Below are positions 18,395 to 28,217 of a DNA stretch of 46,142 nt, piece by piece. The stretch spans positions 1 through 46,142 of the forward strand of contig ONFA01000032.1 of NCBI GenBank assembly GCA_900316975.1, in the 5' to 3' direction. Source of the stretch: an uncultured Prevotellaceae bacterium. Its GTDB lineage: Bacteria > Bacteroidota > Bacteroidia > Bacteroidales > Bacteroidaceae. The notes under the pieces were generated by a model. That model was not told the origin of the DNA, made no database searches, and worked only from the letters and a program-made list of their open reading frames with translations. A program made the translations under genes and the position numbers. Position 1 is the stretch's first letter. The number at the start of each line of letters is the position of its first letter.

Positions 18395-21355
18395 TTACTT
18401 GAACCAAACTTTCCTGCCATTCACAATGTAGAATCCACGGGAAGGATTTGTGACAGGACGTCCCATAAGGTCGAAGATGGTTTGCTGCATCGGGGTTCCC
18501 GAATCGGCATCTGCAACAGCAGGCAAGTCTTCTATGCCCACCACGGTTCCTGCATCAAAGACATTGACACGGTTGAGTTGCGTGTTCAATCCCTTCACAT
18601 CATCGGCTGAAAGTTCGCGGTTGTATATCATCAGATCGTCAAAAGATGCCTCTGCCGAACCCCAGAAAGAACCGAGTCCGAGGAAGAAGTACTTGGCTGA
18701 TGTCACAAAATCGAGCACCTTACCTCTGTCAAAGGCATCAGCAGCGACACTGCCCACATATGCCATCTGGAAATCATAGTAGGGATTGCCATCAAGATAA
18801 AGCCGATAGCCATTTTCCTTCGAATAGGTGAAAGTGACGAGATGCCACTCCCCTGCTGCAATACGGTTAACCACCTTATAGGCACCTGTAGGATGGGCAT
18901 CGTTCTTTTCGGGATAGTTGATGTCAAACCAATTGCCTGCATTGTCGTTGAAACCAACATAACTGTTACCCGTAAGGTAGAGGCGGGCTCCATCAGCAGT
19001 GGCGGAAGTGCTGTTGAAGAATCCCCATAACGCATCATAATAGTTGGCACCATCGGCACGCTTCACCCAAAGACTGACGGTAAAGGCGTCAAGAGCGGTC
19101 TGCCCTGCCAACGGATTGGGAATGCGGGAATAACTATTGTAACCTCTGGCACCGAAATACTGATGCACCACTTGACCGAAACGGGAAGGGTCAGACTCAA
19201 GTGTTGGCGAGGAGGTGGCTGAATTGGAATGACCATACGTAACGCGATCCTCGGCATTGAGCAGGTTACAAGTGGGGGCATCGTCGAAGTTGTAATAAGC
19301 CAAAAGCCCAGTCGTCTGGTCACCCGGAACTGGGACTGTCGGGGCAAGGGCTGTGGCAGAATATTCCTCTGTCCAATAATAGTTGCCACATTCCATCCGT
19401 GCGGTCATCGTGAAGGGGGTGTCTTCGGTTGGAGCATCATATTTGCCAGTATTAGAGAACACTTGAGGATTGGAGGATGTCCAACTGAGTGTCACATTCT
19501 CTTCGGGGGTAAAGACGATGTCCTTATTGGTGGAGATGTTAGAGAACAGGGACTTTTTCAGATAGGTGCCACCATATTTCTTGTAGTTTTGAGCCAAAGC
19601 GTATTGTGGCTGCAACTTGTATCCCCAACACGGAACGCCCGTATTGCTCACAGCGGTGAAGCAGAGTGTGGTGGCAGTGGCGCCTTCGAGTGTCTGTTCG
19701 ACCACAACGCCATGATAGGTGACAGAACCGAGACGAATCTGAATATAGGATTTTCCCTCGGCAGTGTAGAACCATGAGCCAGAATAGTCACCCGTCACTT
19801 TTCCATCTGCCGTCAAGTGAATGACAGCAGGAGTGACCTCCTCCATGCTGGAGTGATCAAGTTTGTAAGGATGGACGACAACATGATAATCGCCTTCCAC
19901 ATCGGCAGCAGTCCAAGGCTGAGTGGTGGCAATGCTTTCATCGGTGGTTTCCTCTCCATTGAATTGGAACGGAGCCGTACATAGCCATCCCTGGCTGTTG
20001 AGGTAGAGTTGATAGGCACGCACTTGATGGCCAGCGGTCCCATCATTGAATTTGGTGTGACAGACGAGGAATGTACGGCCTTTGTCATCTTGGCATGCAG
20101 AGTTATGCCCCTGAGCGCACTCCCCTACAGTCATCAGTCCCCAGTGATTCATCGCACCAATCAGTTTCATTCCTTTATTTGTTACGGCTTTAGCACCAAA
20201 ATTGAGTTGATAGGAGGTGTAAGTTGCAGGGTTTCCTGATGCGTCTTTATAGGGACCATCAGGTTTTTCTGAACGGAAAACACGCATCTCATATCCTCCA
20301 TCGGGGGCGAACCCGCCATAACTCATGAAAAGGTAATAATAGTTACCAATGTGTTGGATGTAGGGACCTTCACCGCTGACATAGCAACCGCCGGCTATCA
20401 ACTTGCCAAAATAGGGATCGCTTGTGTATCCTGTGAAAGATGCACGATTGGGGGCTGTACCCGCATAAGTGGTGGAAGGATAGGTGTAGGTATAGTCGCG
20501 AAGTCCTGTATTCTTATCAAGTTTGAGCATAAAAATACCGCCCGACCAGGAACCATAGGCAAGCCAAAGTTCACCTTCTTCATCGAAGAAAACGCAGGGA
20601 TCAATACAATTGGGCCACAAATTGCCCCAGGCATTGGTCTTATAGCGAGAAGGAAGCGAAGACAGGGTACCCAACACCACCTCCAGGTCTGTATCCTTAT
20701 AGTTCACACTTTTGCCAGAGCGTGTCTGGCCATCGAAACCACCAAAGACAATCGGGGCCTCGTAGGTGAAAGGTCCAGTAGGACTATCGCTGGTCAGCAT
20801 GACCACAACGGAAGCCCAATAGTCGCCATTGATACTCAAGTACAGGCACCATTTACCCATGTGGGGATTATAAATGATGTCGGGAGCCCACTGACAACCA
20901 GACACCCATGCAGCCTCAGTCACGGGGGCAGTCCGTTCACCGACAGAGATGCCCGCATAGGTGGAGGCAAACGCTGAAGCATCATAACTGCCAAGAGTCA
21001 CCTCCTCCTGTTCCGTCTTGCCTGGAAGACAACGCTTCACGATATGGACAGGATTCTTTTTGAACACCTTATTGGCATCTTTCGACTCATACCCTCCTTG
21101 ATAATAGCGAGTGATGTCGCCATAAGTCTTAAAATCTTGGGTCTTGACACCATAATAATGCGAACCATAGATATAGAATGTCTGTGTGGCTGCATCCCAC
21201 ACAACCGAAGGGTCATGGACACTTTTCCAATTGCGTGACTGGGTTTTGTAAAGAGTATTCAACTCGGTTGTTGTCAGTTCTTTCATTTCAGACTGGGCAT
21301 TCAGAGCCATACAAAGTCCGAAAACCATGGAGATTGTCAGTAAAAGCTTTTTCAT
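18395..21355 (-). CDS. Secreted multidomain GH43 glycosidase, endo-arabinanase-like
   Basis: Likely hydrolyses alpha-1,5-arabinan. Numbering from the ATG at 21355 (986 aa): signal peptide 1-21; GH43 five-bladed propeller to about residue 450 with the three expected acids, Asp48 (HDPSV), Asp252 (CIDPCVFF) and Glu329 (SGEGPYI), plus WAPD and GHNSACQDDKGR (417-428), the latter typical of arabinanase-like GH43. Then come a beta region (about 470-600), an Ig-like strand set (LSWTSSNPQVFS), a LamG/concanavalin-like domain (about 680-925), and a C-terminal segment (IFDLMGRPVTN, then GFYIVNGRKV) resembling type IX secretion signals. An ATG at 21382 would add 9 residues, but it overlaps the -7 promoter element, so 21355 is preferred. 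The exact linkage cleaved is inferred. Confidence 0.9.
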   Translation of the reverse strand: MKKLLLTISMVFGLCMALNAQSEMKELTTTELNTLYKTQSRNWKSVHDPSVVWDAATQTFYIYGSHYYGVKTQDFKTYGDITRYYQGGYESKDANKVFKKNPVHIVKRCLPGKTEQEEVTLGSYDASAFASTYAGISVGERTAPVTEAAWVSGCQWAPDIIYNPHMGKWCLYLSINGDYWASVVVMLTSDSPTGPFTYEAPIVFGGFDGQTRSGKSVNYKDTDLEVVLGTLSSLPSRYKTNAWGNLWPNCIDPCVFFDEEGELWLAYGSWSGGIFMLKLDKNTGLRDYTYTYPSTTYAGTAPNRASFTGYTSDPYFGKLIAGGCYVSGEGPYIQHIGNYYYLFMSYGGFAPDGGYEMRVFRSEKPDGPYKDASGNPATYTSYQLNFGAKAVTNKGMKLIGAMNHWGLMTVGECAQGHNSACQDDKGRTFLVCHTKFNDGTAGHQVRAYQLYLNSQGWLCTAPFQFNGEETTDESIATTQPWTAADVEGDYHVVVHPYKLDHSSMEEVTPAVIHLTADGKVTGDYSGSWFYTAEGKSYIQIRLGSVTYHGVVVEQTLEGATATTLCFTAVSNTGVPCWGYKLQPQYALAQNYKKYGGTYLKKSLFSNISTNKDIVFTPEENVTLSWTSSNPQVFSNTGKYDAPTEDTPFTMTARMECGNYYWTEEYSATALAPTVPVPGDQTTGLLAYYNFDDAPTCNLLNAEDRVTYGHSNSATSSPTLESDPSRFGQVVHQYFGARGYNSYSRIPNPLAGQTALDAFTVSLWVKRADGANYYDALWGFFNSTSATADGARLYLTGNSYVGFNDNAGNWFDINYPEKNDAHPTGAYKVVNRIAAGEWHLVTFTYSKENGYRLYLDGNPYYDFQMAYVGSVAADAFDRGKVLDFVTSAKYFFLGLGSFWGSAEASFDDLMIYNRELSADDVKGLNTQLNRVNVFDAGTVVGIEDLPAVADADSGTPMQQTIFDLMGRPVTNPSRGFYIVNGRKVWFK

Positions 21356-21379
21356 AAACAGGTTGTTAAAAATTTGCGG

Positions 21380-21410
21380 CAAACTTACGAAAAAACTTTC
21401 ATGCTACAAA
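21380..21410 (-). promoter_or_regulatory. Bacteroidetes-type promoter of the GH43 gene
   Basis: On the minus strand TTTG (21407-21410), 19 bp, then TAAGTTTG (21380-21387), an exact match to the TTTG / TAnnTTTG consensus. Transcription would start near 21373, leaving a leader of about 18 nt before the ATG at 21355. It lies directly behind the ribosomal terminator. Confidence 0.8.
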
Positions 21411-21440
21411 AAAAATCGCTCACATTGTCACAAAAGCAGC

Positions 21441-21475
21441 AAAAAAAAGACCGCACACGAATTCGTATGCGGTCT
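21441..21475 (-). terminator. Terminator of the ribosomal protein operon
   Basis: On the minus strand an interrupted inverted repeat (agaccgca, a one-base mismatch, acgaattcgt palindrome, tgcggtct) is followed by eight T residues. It lies 26 bp past the rplQ stop and is the only strong intrinsic terminator between rplQ and the rpsL promoter region. Confidence 0.93.
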
Positions 21476-21501
21476 GCAAGATATGAATTGTTGGCAATAA
21501 T

Positions 21502-22020
21502 TTACTCTGCGGATGTTTCAGTTGCAGTAGTTTCCGCTGCTGGAGCCTCTGCGGCTTCTTCCTTTGTTTCCTCAGCAGGAGCCGCTGGTGCCTCTGCCTT
21601 TGGAGCCGACTTACGAGAACGACGAGTACGAGTCTTCTTAGCCTCAGTCTTAGCCATATTCTCATCGAAGTCAACCAGCTCAATGAATGCCATTTCTGCA
21701 TCATCGGAGGGGCGACGACCCAACTTGATAATACGAGTGTAGCCACCAGGACGATCAGCCACCTTTGTTGCAACGATGCTGAAAAGTTCTGTGATAGCAT
21801 ACTTGTTCTGGAGGTAACTGAAGACAACGCGACGAGAAGCGGTAGTATCCTCCTTTGACTTTGTAATCAGTGGCTCAACATATACCCGAAGAGCCTTTGC
21901 CTTTGGAAGGGTCGTGGTGATTCTCTTGTGCATGATAAGCGAGATTGCCATGTTGGCAAGCATTGCCTTGCGGTGAGAATGCTTACGACCAAGGTGGTTA
22001 AATTTCTTATTGTGTCTCAT
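21502..22020 (-). CDS. rplQ: 50S ribosomal protein L17
   Basis: Large-subunit protein near the exit tunnel. The first 120 residues are canonical ([45 protein letters not shown]). From about residue 130 a low-complexity tail rich in Ala, Glu, Thr and Pro extends the protein to 172 aa, against about 120-130 aa in many bacteria; longer acidic tails occur in Bacteroidetes. It is the last gene of the operon, 7 bp after rpoA. Confidence 0.98.
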   Translation of the reverse strand: MRHNKKFNHLGRKHSHRKAMLANMAISLIMHKRITTTLPKAKALRVYVEPLITKSKEDTTASRRVVFSYLQNKYAITELFSIVATKVADRPGGYTRIIKLGRRPSDDAEMAFIELVDFDENMAKTEAKKTRTRRSRKSAPKAEAPAAPAEETKEEAAEAPAAETTATETSAE

Positions 22021-22027
22021 TTTTTGA

Positions 22028-23020
22028 TTAGTCTTTGTCTAATTTATACTTGGAAATATCTGTTCCGAACGAAAGGTTCAAGCTCTCAAGCAAGTCGTCA
22101 AGCTCTGTGAGTGACTTCTTACCAAAGTTGCGGAACTTAAGCAAATCTGTCTTGTTGTATTGCACAAGGTCGCCGAGGGTCTCCACTTCCGCAGCCTTCA
22201 AACAGTTGAGGGCACGGACTGAAAGATCCATATCGACAAGTTTGGTCTTCAGCAACTGGCGCATACGCAGCACCTCTTCATCAAATTCCTCATTGCTATC
22301 GAAATCAGCATTCTCCAAAGTAATCTTTTCATCGGAGAACAACATGAGATGATAAATGAGAATCTTGGATGCCTCCTTGAGGGCCTCTTTAGGATGAATG
22401 GAACCATCGGTGGTTATTTCAAGCACCAACTTCTCATAGTCGGTCTTCTGTGCCACACGATAATTCTCGACTGCGAACTTGACGTTGCGGATAGGAGTGT
22501 AGATGGAGTCAATAGCGATGTCGTTGATTTCTTTACAGAACTCACGATTCTCGTCAGCAGGAACGTAGCCACGTCCCTTGTTGATGCTCAACTCTAACTC
22601 CAATGTTGCCTGAGGATCCAAATGACAAATTACCAAATCTGGATTTAACACTCCAAATCCATTGAGGCTCTTGTTGATATCTCCAGCCTTAAACTCGGTT
22701 GAATTCTCGATGGTAATTGAAACTCTTTCTGAGTCACAACCATCAGCGATTTGCTTGAATCGAACTTGTTTCAAATTCAAGATAATGTTGGTGACATCTT
22801 CTTTTACACCTGGAATGGTAGAGAACTCATGCTCAACACCGGTAATGCGAATCGTGTTGATAGCATAACCTTCAAGTGAAGAAAGAAGAATGCGACGGAG
22901 TGGATTACCAATAGTAATACCATAGCCTGGTTCCAAAGGACGGAATTCGAACTTTCCGTACTTGTCATCAGCCTCCAACATTACGACTTTTTCTGGTTTT
23001 TGAAATGCTAATATCGCCAT
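22028..23020 (-). CDS. rpoA: RNA polymerase alpha subunit
   Basis: Assembly platform of RNA polymerase. The 330-aa length is normal. The N-terminal dimerisation domain occupies about residues 1-235 ([22 protein letters not shown]). The C-terminal domain at about 250-320 has the helix-hairpin-helix that contacts UP elements and activators ([22 protein letters not shown] helix, then [15 protein letters not shown]). It lies between rpsD (14 bp) and rplQ (7 bp), as in most bacterial alpha operons. Confidence 0.99.
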   Translation of the reverse strand: MAILAFQKPEKVVMLEADDKYGKFEFRPLEPGYGITIGNPLRRILLSSLEGYAINTIRITGVEHEFSTIPGVKEDVTNIILNLKQVRFKQIADGCDSERVSITIENSTEFKAGDINKSLNGFGVLNPDLVICHLDPQATLELELSINKGRGYVPADENREFCKEINDIAIDSIYTPIRNVKFAVENYRVAQKTDYEKLVLEITTDGSIHPKEALKEASKILIYHLMLFSDEKITLENADFDSNEEFDEEVLRMRQLLKTKLVDMDLSVRALNCLKAAEVETLGDLVQYNKTDLLKFRNFGKKSLTELDDLLESLNLSFGTDISKYKLDKD

Positions 23021-23034
23021 TTGATTATATTTTA

Positions 23035-23640
23035 TTATTTAGAGTACAACTCGACAATCATCTGCTCCTTGATATTCTCAGGAATGTCTGCACGCTCAGG
23101 CATGTGGAGGAACTTACCACCCTTCACGTTCTCATCCCATTCAATCCATGGGTACTTGCTGTGGTTGAATCCTGCAAGAGCTGCATCAATCACCTCAAGA
23201 CTCTTGGCTTTCTCGCGGACAGCAACAATCTGACCAGGACGAACAGAATAAGAAGGAATGTTCACCACCTGACCATCAACAACGATGTGCTTGTGGCTCA
23301 CAAGTTGACGTGCTGCAGCACGAGTGGGAGCAATGCCAAGACGGAACACCACGTTATCAAGACGAGACTCCAAAAGTTGAAGGAGAATCTCACCTGTTAC
23401 GCCAGACTTCTTTGAAGCCTTCTCGAACAGGTTACGGAACTGGCGCTCAAGCACACCGTATGTGTACTTTGCCTTCTGCTTCTCGGCAAGCATGAGACCG
23501 TACTCGGAAGACTTTTTGCGACGGTTGTTACCATGCTGGCCTGGAGCATAATTCTTTTTAGACAAAACTTTGTCTGGTCCAAAGATTGCCTCACCAAAAC
23601 GGCGAGCAATTCTTGATTTTGGTCCAATATATCTAGCCAT
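23035..23640 (-). CDS. rpsD: 30S ribosomal protein S4
   Basis: Primary 16S rRNA-binding protein of the small-subunit body. The 201-aa protein has no zinc-binding cysteine cluster at the N-terminus ([17 protein letters not shown]) and a complete S4 RNA-binding domain at about 93-155 ([20 protein letters not shown], then [16 protein letters not shown]). A 103-bp spacer separates it from rpsK, far more than its neighbours have. In Escherichia coli S4 regulates the alpha operon from a leader before rpsM; a site in this spacer is possible but not shown. Confidence 0.99.
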   Translation of the reverse strand: MARYIGPKSRIARRFGEAIFGPDKVLSKKNYAPGQHGNNRRKKSSEYGLMLAEKQKAKYTYGVLERQFRNLFEKASKKSGVTGEILLQLLESRLDNVVFRLGIAPTRAAARQLVSHKHIVVDGQVVNIPSYSVRPGQIVAVREKAKSLEVIDAALAGFNHSKYPWIEWDENVKGGKFLHMPERADIPENIKEQMIVELYSK

Positions 23641-23743
23641 ATATTTTCTTAATGTTTAATGCCATACAGTTCTCAGCAGCAGCCGCAGAAAGGAAAGATG
23701 CGACAAAACGAACTCGTTGGCAAATGACCTAATTGTGTAATGA
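23641..23743 (-). other. 103-bp rpsK-rpsD spacer
   Basis: No ORF or convincing promoter is visible. On the minus strand it contains a GC-richer centre (about 23675-23700) with a CTGCGGCTGCTGCTGAG stretch and AT-rich ends. Its length stands out against the 7-15 bp gaps around it, so it could hold an S4-binding or RNA-processing site. Confidence 0.35.
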
Positions 23744-24133
23744 TTAAACTCTTCTTCTCTTTGGAGGACGGCATCCGTTGTGTGGAAGTGGAGTAACGTC
23801 AATAATCTCTGTCACCTCAATTCCTGCCGCATGGCAACCACGCACAGCGGCTTCACGACCATTGCCTGGACCCTTGATGTAAGCTTTCACCTTGCGGAGA
23901 CCGAGGTCGAAAGCCACCTTGGCACAATCCTGCGCTGCCATCTGGGCAGCATAGGGAGTATTCTTCTTTGAGCCACGGAAACCCATCTTACCGGCCGCTG
24001 ACCAAGAGATAACATTACCTTCACTGTTAGCCAAAGTAACAATGATGTTGTTGAAAGAAGAGTGTACATGAAGTTGGCCTTCAGCGGTAACTTTGACATT
24101 TCTCTTCTTTGCAGAAGATGTTTTCTTTGCCAT
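23744..24133 (-). CDS. rpsK: 30S ribosomal protein S11
   Basis: Platform protein of the small subunit that helps select the start codon. The 129-aa sequence has a basic N-terminus ([15 protein letters not shown]), the core segments [20 protein letters not shown] and [12 protein letters not shown], and the conserved end [12 protein letters not shown]. It lies 9 bp after rpsM. The length matches the family and no feature is missing. Confidence 0.99.
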   Translation of the reverse strand: MAKKTSSAKKRNVKVTAEGQLHVHSSFNNIIVTLANSEGNVISWSAAGKMGFRGSKKNTPYAAQMAAQDCAKVAFDLGLRKVKAYIKGPGNGREAAVRGCHAAGIEVTEIIDVTPLPHNGCRPPKRRRV

Positions 24134-24142
24134 ATCTAATGA

Positions 24143-24523
24143 TTATTTAGTAGCCTTTTTCTTATTTGCAACTGTTTTCTTCTTACCCTTGCGAGTACGC
24201 GCATTGTTCTTGGTACTCTGACCACGTACAGGAAGACCAAGACGATGACGGATGCCACGATAGCAACCGATGTCCATCAGGCGTTTGATGTTCAACTGAA
24301 TCTCAGAACGGAGGTCACCCTCGACCTTATATTCGGCAGCAATCACTGCACGAATCTTACCAGCCTGTTCATCGTTCCAGTCCTTTACTTTAATGTCCTT
24401 ATCTACGCCAGCCTTCTCGAGGATTTTACCAGCGCTGCTGCGTCCAATACCAAAAATGTATGTGAGCGCAATTTCGCCTCTCTTGTTTTGTGGGAGGTCT
24501 ACACCTACAATTCTTATTGCCAT
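24143..24523 (-). CDS. rpsM: 30S ribosomal protein S13
   Basis: Head protein of the 30S subunit that contacts the P-site tRNA and L5. The 126-aa product starts [17 protein letters not shown], has the helix-hairpin-helix segment ([16 protein letters not shown]) and the conserved [21 protein letters not shown], then a Lys-rich tail. It opens the alpha gene group, 33 bp after rpmJ. Confidence 0.99.
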   Translation of the reverse strand: MAIRIVGVDLPQNKRGEIALTYIFGIGRSSAGKILEKAGVDKDIKVKDWNDEQAGKIRAVIAAEYKVEGDLRSEIQLNIKRLMDIGCYRGIRHRLGLPVRGQSTKNNARTRKGKKKTVANKKKATK

Positions 24524-24556
24524 ATCTTACTTTAATTTCAATTTCTTACCAAAGAA

Positions 24557-24673
24557 TTATCCCTGACGAGTCTTGAACTTAGGGTTCTTCTTGTTAATAA
24601 CAAACAGGCGACCTTTGCGCCTTACGATTACGCAATCAGGTGTACGTTTCTTCAATGATGCTCTTGTTTTCAT
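24557..24673 (-). CDS. rpmJ: 50S ribosomal protein L36
   Basis: A 38-codon gene between infA and rpsM, translated directly from the sequence. It begins [14 protein letters not shown] and ends [11 protein letters not shown], the L36 pattern. Only one Cys is present (residue 14), so it lacks the zinc ribbon of the four-ligand form and belongs to the zinc-independent type. The position between infA and rpsM is standard. Confidence 0.97.
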   Translation of the reverse strand: MKTRASLKKRTPDCVIVRRKGRLFVINKKNPKFKTRQG

Positions 24674-24683
24674 ATTGTGATTT

Positions 24684-24902
24684 TTATTTATATCTGAATA
24701 CTATTCGACCCTTGGACAAGTCATAAGGAGACATCTCCACGCGAATCTTATCGCCTGGCAGAATCTTAATGTAATGCATCCTCATCTTACCAGAGATGTG
24801 GGCGATAATCTCATGACCATTCTCCAATTCTACTCTAAACATTGCGTTTGACAATGCTTCGACAATAGTTCCATCTTGTTCGATAGCAGACTGTTTAGCC
24901 AT
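24684..24902 (-). CDS. infA: Translation initiation factor IF-1
   Basis: A 72-aa OB-fold protein that occupies the A site during initiation. It shows the family text: [50 protein letters not shown] (split here around GK) and GRIVFRYK at the end. It lies 3 bp after map and 10 bp before rpmJ; the map-infA order is common in Bacteroidetes. Confidence 0.99.
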   Translation of the reverse strand: MAKQSAIEQDGTIVEALSNAMFRVELENGHEIIAHISGKMRMHYIKILPGDKIRVEMSPYDLSKGRIVFRYK

Positions 24903-24905
24903 ACT

Positions 24906-25703
24906 TTATAAAGATTTTTCTCTTAATACTTTTTCTATTTCCTCAAACGACGACAGGATGTCAGCCTTTCCCTTCCTCACACAAATTGAATGTTCATAAT
25001 GTGCTGCAGGTTTCTTGTCACGCGTCACTATACCCCAACGATCTTCTTGCATGTAAATGTCTTTGGTGCCCATGGCTATCATCGGTTCTATCGCGATACA
25101 TAAGCCGTTTTTGAGCAACATTCCATTTCCCCGTCTGCCATAGTTCGGCACTTGAGGGTCTTCATGCATCTTCTTGCCAATTCCATGTCCCACAAACTCT
25201 CGAACTACGCCATAGCCTTGAGCCTCGCAATGGGTTTGGACAGCGTATGATATATCTCCCAACCGACGGCCGACGACAGCCTGTTCTATACCCTTGTAAA
25301 GGGCCTCCTTGGTCGTAGTCAACAGCTTTTGAACATCATCAGAGATCTTCCCCACCGCAAAAGTGTAGCATGAATCTCCACAATATCCGTTCAACTGCGT
25401 GCCACAGTCAATGGAAACAATATCACCCTCCTTCAACGGAGTTTCGTTTGGAATGCCGTGAACAACCTGATGGTTGACTGAGGTGCAGATGCTTGCAGGA
25501 AATGGACTTCCATATGGATTCGGGAATCCCAAGAAAGTCGGTATGGCACCGTGGTCACGAATATATGTGTCTGCAATTGCATCCAACTTCTTTGTCGTGA
25601 CTCCTGGCTCAATTACTTTCGCCAGTTCTGCCAATGTTCTTCCTACAAGCAGGTTCGCTTCTCGGAGAAGTTCCACCTCCTCGTCTGTTTTCAGATACAC
25701 CAT
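24906..25703 (-). CDS. map: Type I methionine aminopeptidase
   Basis: Removes the initiator methionine from new proteins. The 265-aa sequence has every catalytic residue of the family: His82 (VVHGIP), metal ligands Asp99 (SIDCGT), Asp110 (CGDSCYTF), His173 (VGHGIGKKMHE), Glu206 (AIEPMI) and Glu237 (YEHSI). The length is normal for a short type I enzyme without N-terminal extension. It is encoded between secY (15 bp) and infA (3 bp) and so is co-expressed with the translation machinery. Confidence 0.98.
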   Translation of the reverse strand: MVYLKTDEEVELLREANLLVGRTLAELAKVIEPGVTTKKLDAIADTYIRDHGAIPTFLGFPNPYGSPFPASICTSVNHQVVHGIPNETPLKEGDIVSIDCGTQLNGYCGDSCYTFAVGKISDDVQKLLTTTKEALYKGIEQAVVGRRLGDISYAVQTHCEAQGYGVVREFVGHGIGKKMHEDPQVPNYGRRGNGMLLKNGLCIAIEPMIAMGTKDIYMQEDRWGIVTRDKKPAAHYEHSICVRKGKADILSSFEEIEKVLREKSL

Positions 25704-25718
25704 CTTAAAAAGTAGTGC

Positions 25719-27071
25719 TTAATGTTCGCCACGGACACGCCCCGTGTCAAGCAGTCCGTCATAATGACGCATCATCAGGTGCGACTCAATCTGCATCAGT
25801 GTGTCAAGAACAACACCCACGAGAATGAGAAGGGAGGTGCCACCAAAGAAGGCAGCAAATTCTCTCTGCACACCAAAGATTCCTGCAAAGGCTGGAAGGA
25901 TAGCAATCAAAGCCAAGAACAAAGAGCCAGGGAAGGTAATGCGAGACATAATCTTATCGATATAGTCCGCTGTATCCTTACCAGGCTTGATTCCTGGGAT
26001 GAAACCATTATTCCTTTTCATGTCTTCTGCCATCTGCACAGGGTTGATAGTGATTGCTGTGTACAAATATGTAAACAGAATAATCAAAATAGCAAAGATG
26101 AGGTTGTACATGAAGCTATTGTTATCTATCAACTGATTGACCACTGGATTCAGTTTGCTACCAGAGAACTGCGCCAAGGTGACAGGAATAAACATGATGG
26201 CCTGAGCAAAGATAATAGGCATCACATTTGCAGCGTAGGGCTTCAGAGGGATGTACTGACGCGCTCCTCCGATCTGGCGTGCTCCTGCAATCTTCTTAGC
26301 ATAGTTGACAGGAACTCGACGCACACCCTGAACAAGAAGGATGGCAGCCGCAATCACAGCAAGGAACAGAACAATCTCAACAAGGAACATGACGAGACCG
26401 CCCTGACCAGCTGTCAGACGTGAACCAAACTCTTGAATGACAGCTTTCGGGAAACGTGCGATGATACCAATCATAATGATGATAGACACACCATTTCCGA
26501 TACCCTTATCTGTAATTCTCTCACCCAACCAAAGAACGAACATGCTACCCGCAGCCAAAATGATGGTTGCATAAAGGAAGAATGTGGTCCAATCCAAAGA
26601 TGAATAGAGAGCGGCACCTTGAGTTTGAGTCTGAAGGTTGATCAAATAAAAGATACCTTGAAAGACAAGAATTGGCACTGTCAAATAACGGGTGTACTGG
26701 CTCATCTTACGACGGCCGCTTTCTCCTTCGCGCTGCATCTTCTGGAAGTATGGAACAGCAATGCCCAACAACTGCATCACGATAGAAGCAGAGATGTAAG
26801 GCATGATTCCAAGCGCGAAGATAGAGGCTTGAGAAAAGGCACCACCCGAGAACATATCAAGAAGTGACATCAAACCTCCCTCCGTTTGGTTCTTCAATCC
26901 CTGTAACGCCTCCGTGTCTATGCCAGGAAGCACCACATAGGAACCAAAACGGTAGATGGCAACAAACAACAGCGTGATGAGGATACGCTCACGCAAATCC
27001 TCAATACGCCAGATGTTTGCCAATGTCTTAACAAGCTTGATATTCTTAATATTATCAATTACCTTGCTCAT
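25719..27071 (-). CDS. secY: Preprotein translocase channel SecY
   Basis: Core subunit of the Sec channel in the inner membrane. The 450-aa product has ten predicted membrane segments, the N-terminal plug-region text VLPGIDTEAL, GGAFSQASIFALGIMPYISASIVMQLL (segment 2 region, split), and the cytoplasmic loop around PGIKPGKDTADYID in the C-terminal half. It lies 4 bp after rplO in the usual spc-operon position. Complete; nothing unusual. Confidence 0.99.
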   Translation of the reverse strand: MSKVIDNIKNIKLVKTLANIWRIEDLRERILITLLFVAIYRFGSYVVLPGIDTEALQGLKNQTEGGLMSLLDMFSGGAFSQASIFALGIMPYISASIVMQLLGIAVPYFQKMQREGESGRRKMSQYTRYLTVPILVFQGIFYLINLQTQTQGAALYSSLDWTTFFLYATIILAAGSMFVLWLGERITDKGIGNGVSIIIMIGIIARFPKAVIQEFGSRLTAGQGGLVMFLVEIVLFLAVIAAAILLVQGVRRVPVNYAKKIAGARQIGGARQYIPLKPYAANVMPIIFAQAIMFIPVTLAQFSGSKLNPVVNQLIDNNSFMYNLIFAILIILFTYLYTAITINPVQMAEDMKRNNGFIPGIKPGKDTADYIDKIMSRITFPGSLFLALIAILPAFAGIFGVQREFAAFFGGTSLLILVGVVLDTLMQIESHLMMRHYDGLLDTGRVRGEH

Positions 27072-27075
27072 TAGT

Positions 27076-27522
27076 TTAGAGTTTTACTGCGTTTCCTCCT
27101 TTTTCTTTGATTGCAGCCTCGGCTGTAGCAGAGAATGCATGAGCCTCCACATCAACCTTAACCGTCAATTCACCCTGACCAAGAACTTTAACAAGCTGGT
27201 TCTTGTTCACACGACCTGCGGCAATCAGCTCTTCGATTCCGATCTTTGTAAGGTTCTTCTCTTCTGCAAGTTTCTGGATGACTTCCAGGTTGACAGCCTT
27301 GTACTCAACGTGGTTGATGTTCTTGAAGCCGAACTTAGGAACACGACGCTGAAGTGGCATCTGACCACCCTCGAAACCAATCTTCTTCTTATAACCAGAA
27401 CGTGCCTTAGCACCCTTATGACCGCGGGTTGAAGTACGACCCTTGCCAGAGCCATAGCCACGACCTACACGCTTGCTATTGTGAGTAGCGCCTGCAGCGG
27501 GTTGCAAATTATATAATTCCAT
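27076..27522 (-). CDS. rplO: 50S ribosomal protein L15
   Basis: Early-binding large-subunit protein. The 148-aa product opens with MELYNLQPAAGATHNSKRVG, followed by a Gly/Arg-rich stretch (GYGSGKGRTSTRGHKGAKAR) and GFEGGQMPLQRRVPKFGF, all typical of L15. The folded C-terminal half ends GNAVKL. It lies between rpmD (29 bp) and secY (4 bp). Confidence 0.99.
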   Translation of the reverse strand: MELYNLQPAAGATHNSKRVGRGYGSGKGRTSTRGHKGAKARSGYKKKIGFEGGQMPLQRRVPKFGFKNINHVEYKAVNLEVIQKLAEEKNLTKIGIEELIAAGRVNKNQLVKVLGQGELTVKVDVEAHAFSATAEAAIKEKGGNAVKL

Positions 27523-27551
27523 TTCTAATCTGATTTTAATGTATTAATACG

Positions 27552-27728
27552 TTAGTCAATAACCTCAACAAGGTGTGCCACCTTGCGAATCATACCACGC
27601 AAAGATGGAGAATCCTCACGTTCAACGACCTTGTTAATCTTGCCCAGACCAAGAGATTCGAGTGTGCTCTTCTGATCCATTGGACGGCCAGCCTGGCCTT
27701 TAACTTGCTTAATCTTGATTGTTGCCAT
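27552..27728 (-). CDS. rpmD: 50S ribosomal protein L30
   Basis: A 58-codon gene translated directly from the sequence between rpsE and rplO. It begins MATIKIKQVKGQAGRP, continues LESLGLGKINKVVE, and ends HLVEVID, the compact bacterial L30 fold. The position between rpsE (12 bp) and rplO (29 bp) is the standard one in spc operons. Confidence 0.97.
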   Translation of the reverse strand: MATIKIKQVKGQAGRPMDQKSTLESLGLGKINKVVEREDSPSLRGMIRKVAHLVEVID

Positions 27729-27740
27729 GATTGTTTCTCC

Positions 27741-28217
27741 TTATCCTTTGAATACTTTTGTCAAATTAACACCACGGTTCTGTGCCACAGTCTTGGCGTC
27801 ACGCATGTTCGCAAGTGCCTCAATTGTTGCCTTCACAAGGTTGTGAGGGTTTGATGAACCCTTTGACTTTGCAAGCACGTCAGTGATACCAACACTCTCA
27901 AGCACAGCACGCATAGCACCACCAGCCACAACTCCAGTACCTTCTGAAGCAGGCATGATGAGAACTCGTGCACCGCCAAACTTGGCATATGCCTCATGAG
28001 GAACAGTACCCTTCAGCACAGGAACCTTTACCAAATTCTTCTTTGCAGCCTCTACACCCTTTGCAATAGCCGCTGTAACTTCACCAGCCTTACCAAGACC
28101 ATAGCCAATAACACCGTTACCATCACCTACAACAACGATGGCTGCGAATGTGAATGTACGACCACCCTTAGTAACCTTAGTAACACGATTAATAGCAACC
28201 CTTCTTAACTCTACCAT
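27741..28217 (-). CDS. rpsE: 30S ribosomal protein S5, N-terminally short
   Basis: Small-subunit protein important for decoding accuracy. The conserved body is intact from [20 protein letters not shown] to KVFKG. The start is abnormal: the only suitable ATG gives [12 protein letters not shown], 158 aa in all. As I recall them, Bacteroidetes S5 proteins are about 172 aa and have an N-terminal segment ending ELKDRLVAINRV. An upstream in-frame ATG (28268) adds 17 residues, but they are translated from rplR sequence and do not resemble S5. The start lies inside rplR (29-bp overlap). A deletion across the rplR-rpsE boundary is the simplest explanation; an assembly error is possible. Confidence 0.93.
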   Translation of the reverse strand: MVELRRVAINRVTKVTKGGRTFTFAAIVVVGDGNGVIGYGLGKAGEVTAAIAKGVEAAKKNLVKVPVLKGTVPHEAYAKFGGARVLIMPASEGTGVVAGGAMRAVLESVGITDVLAKSKGSSNPHNLVKATIEALANMRDAKTVAQNRGVNLTKVFKG

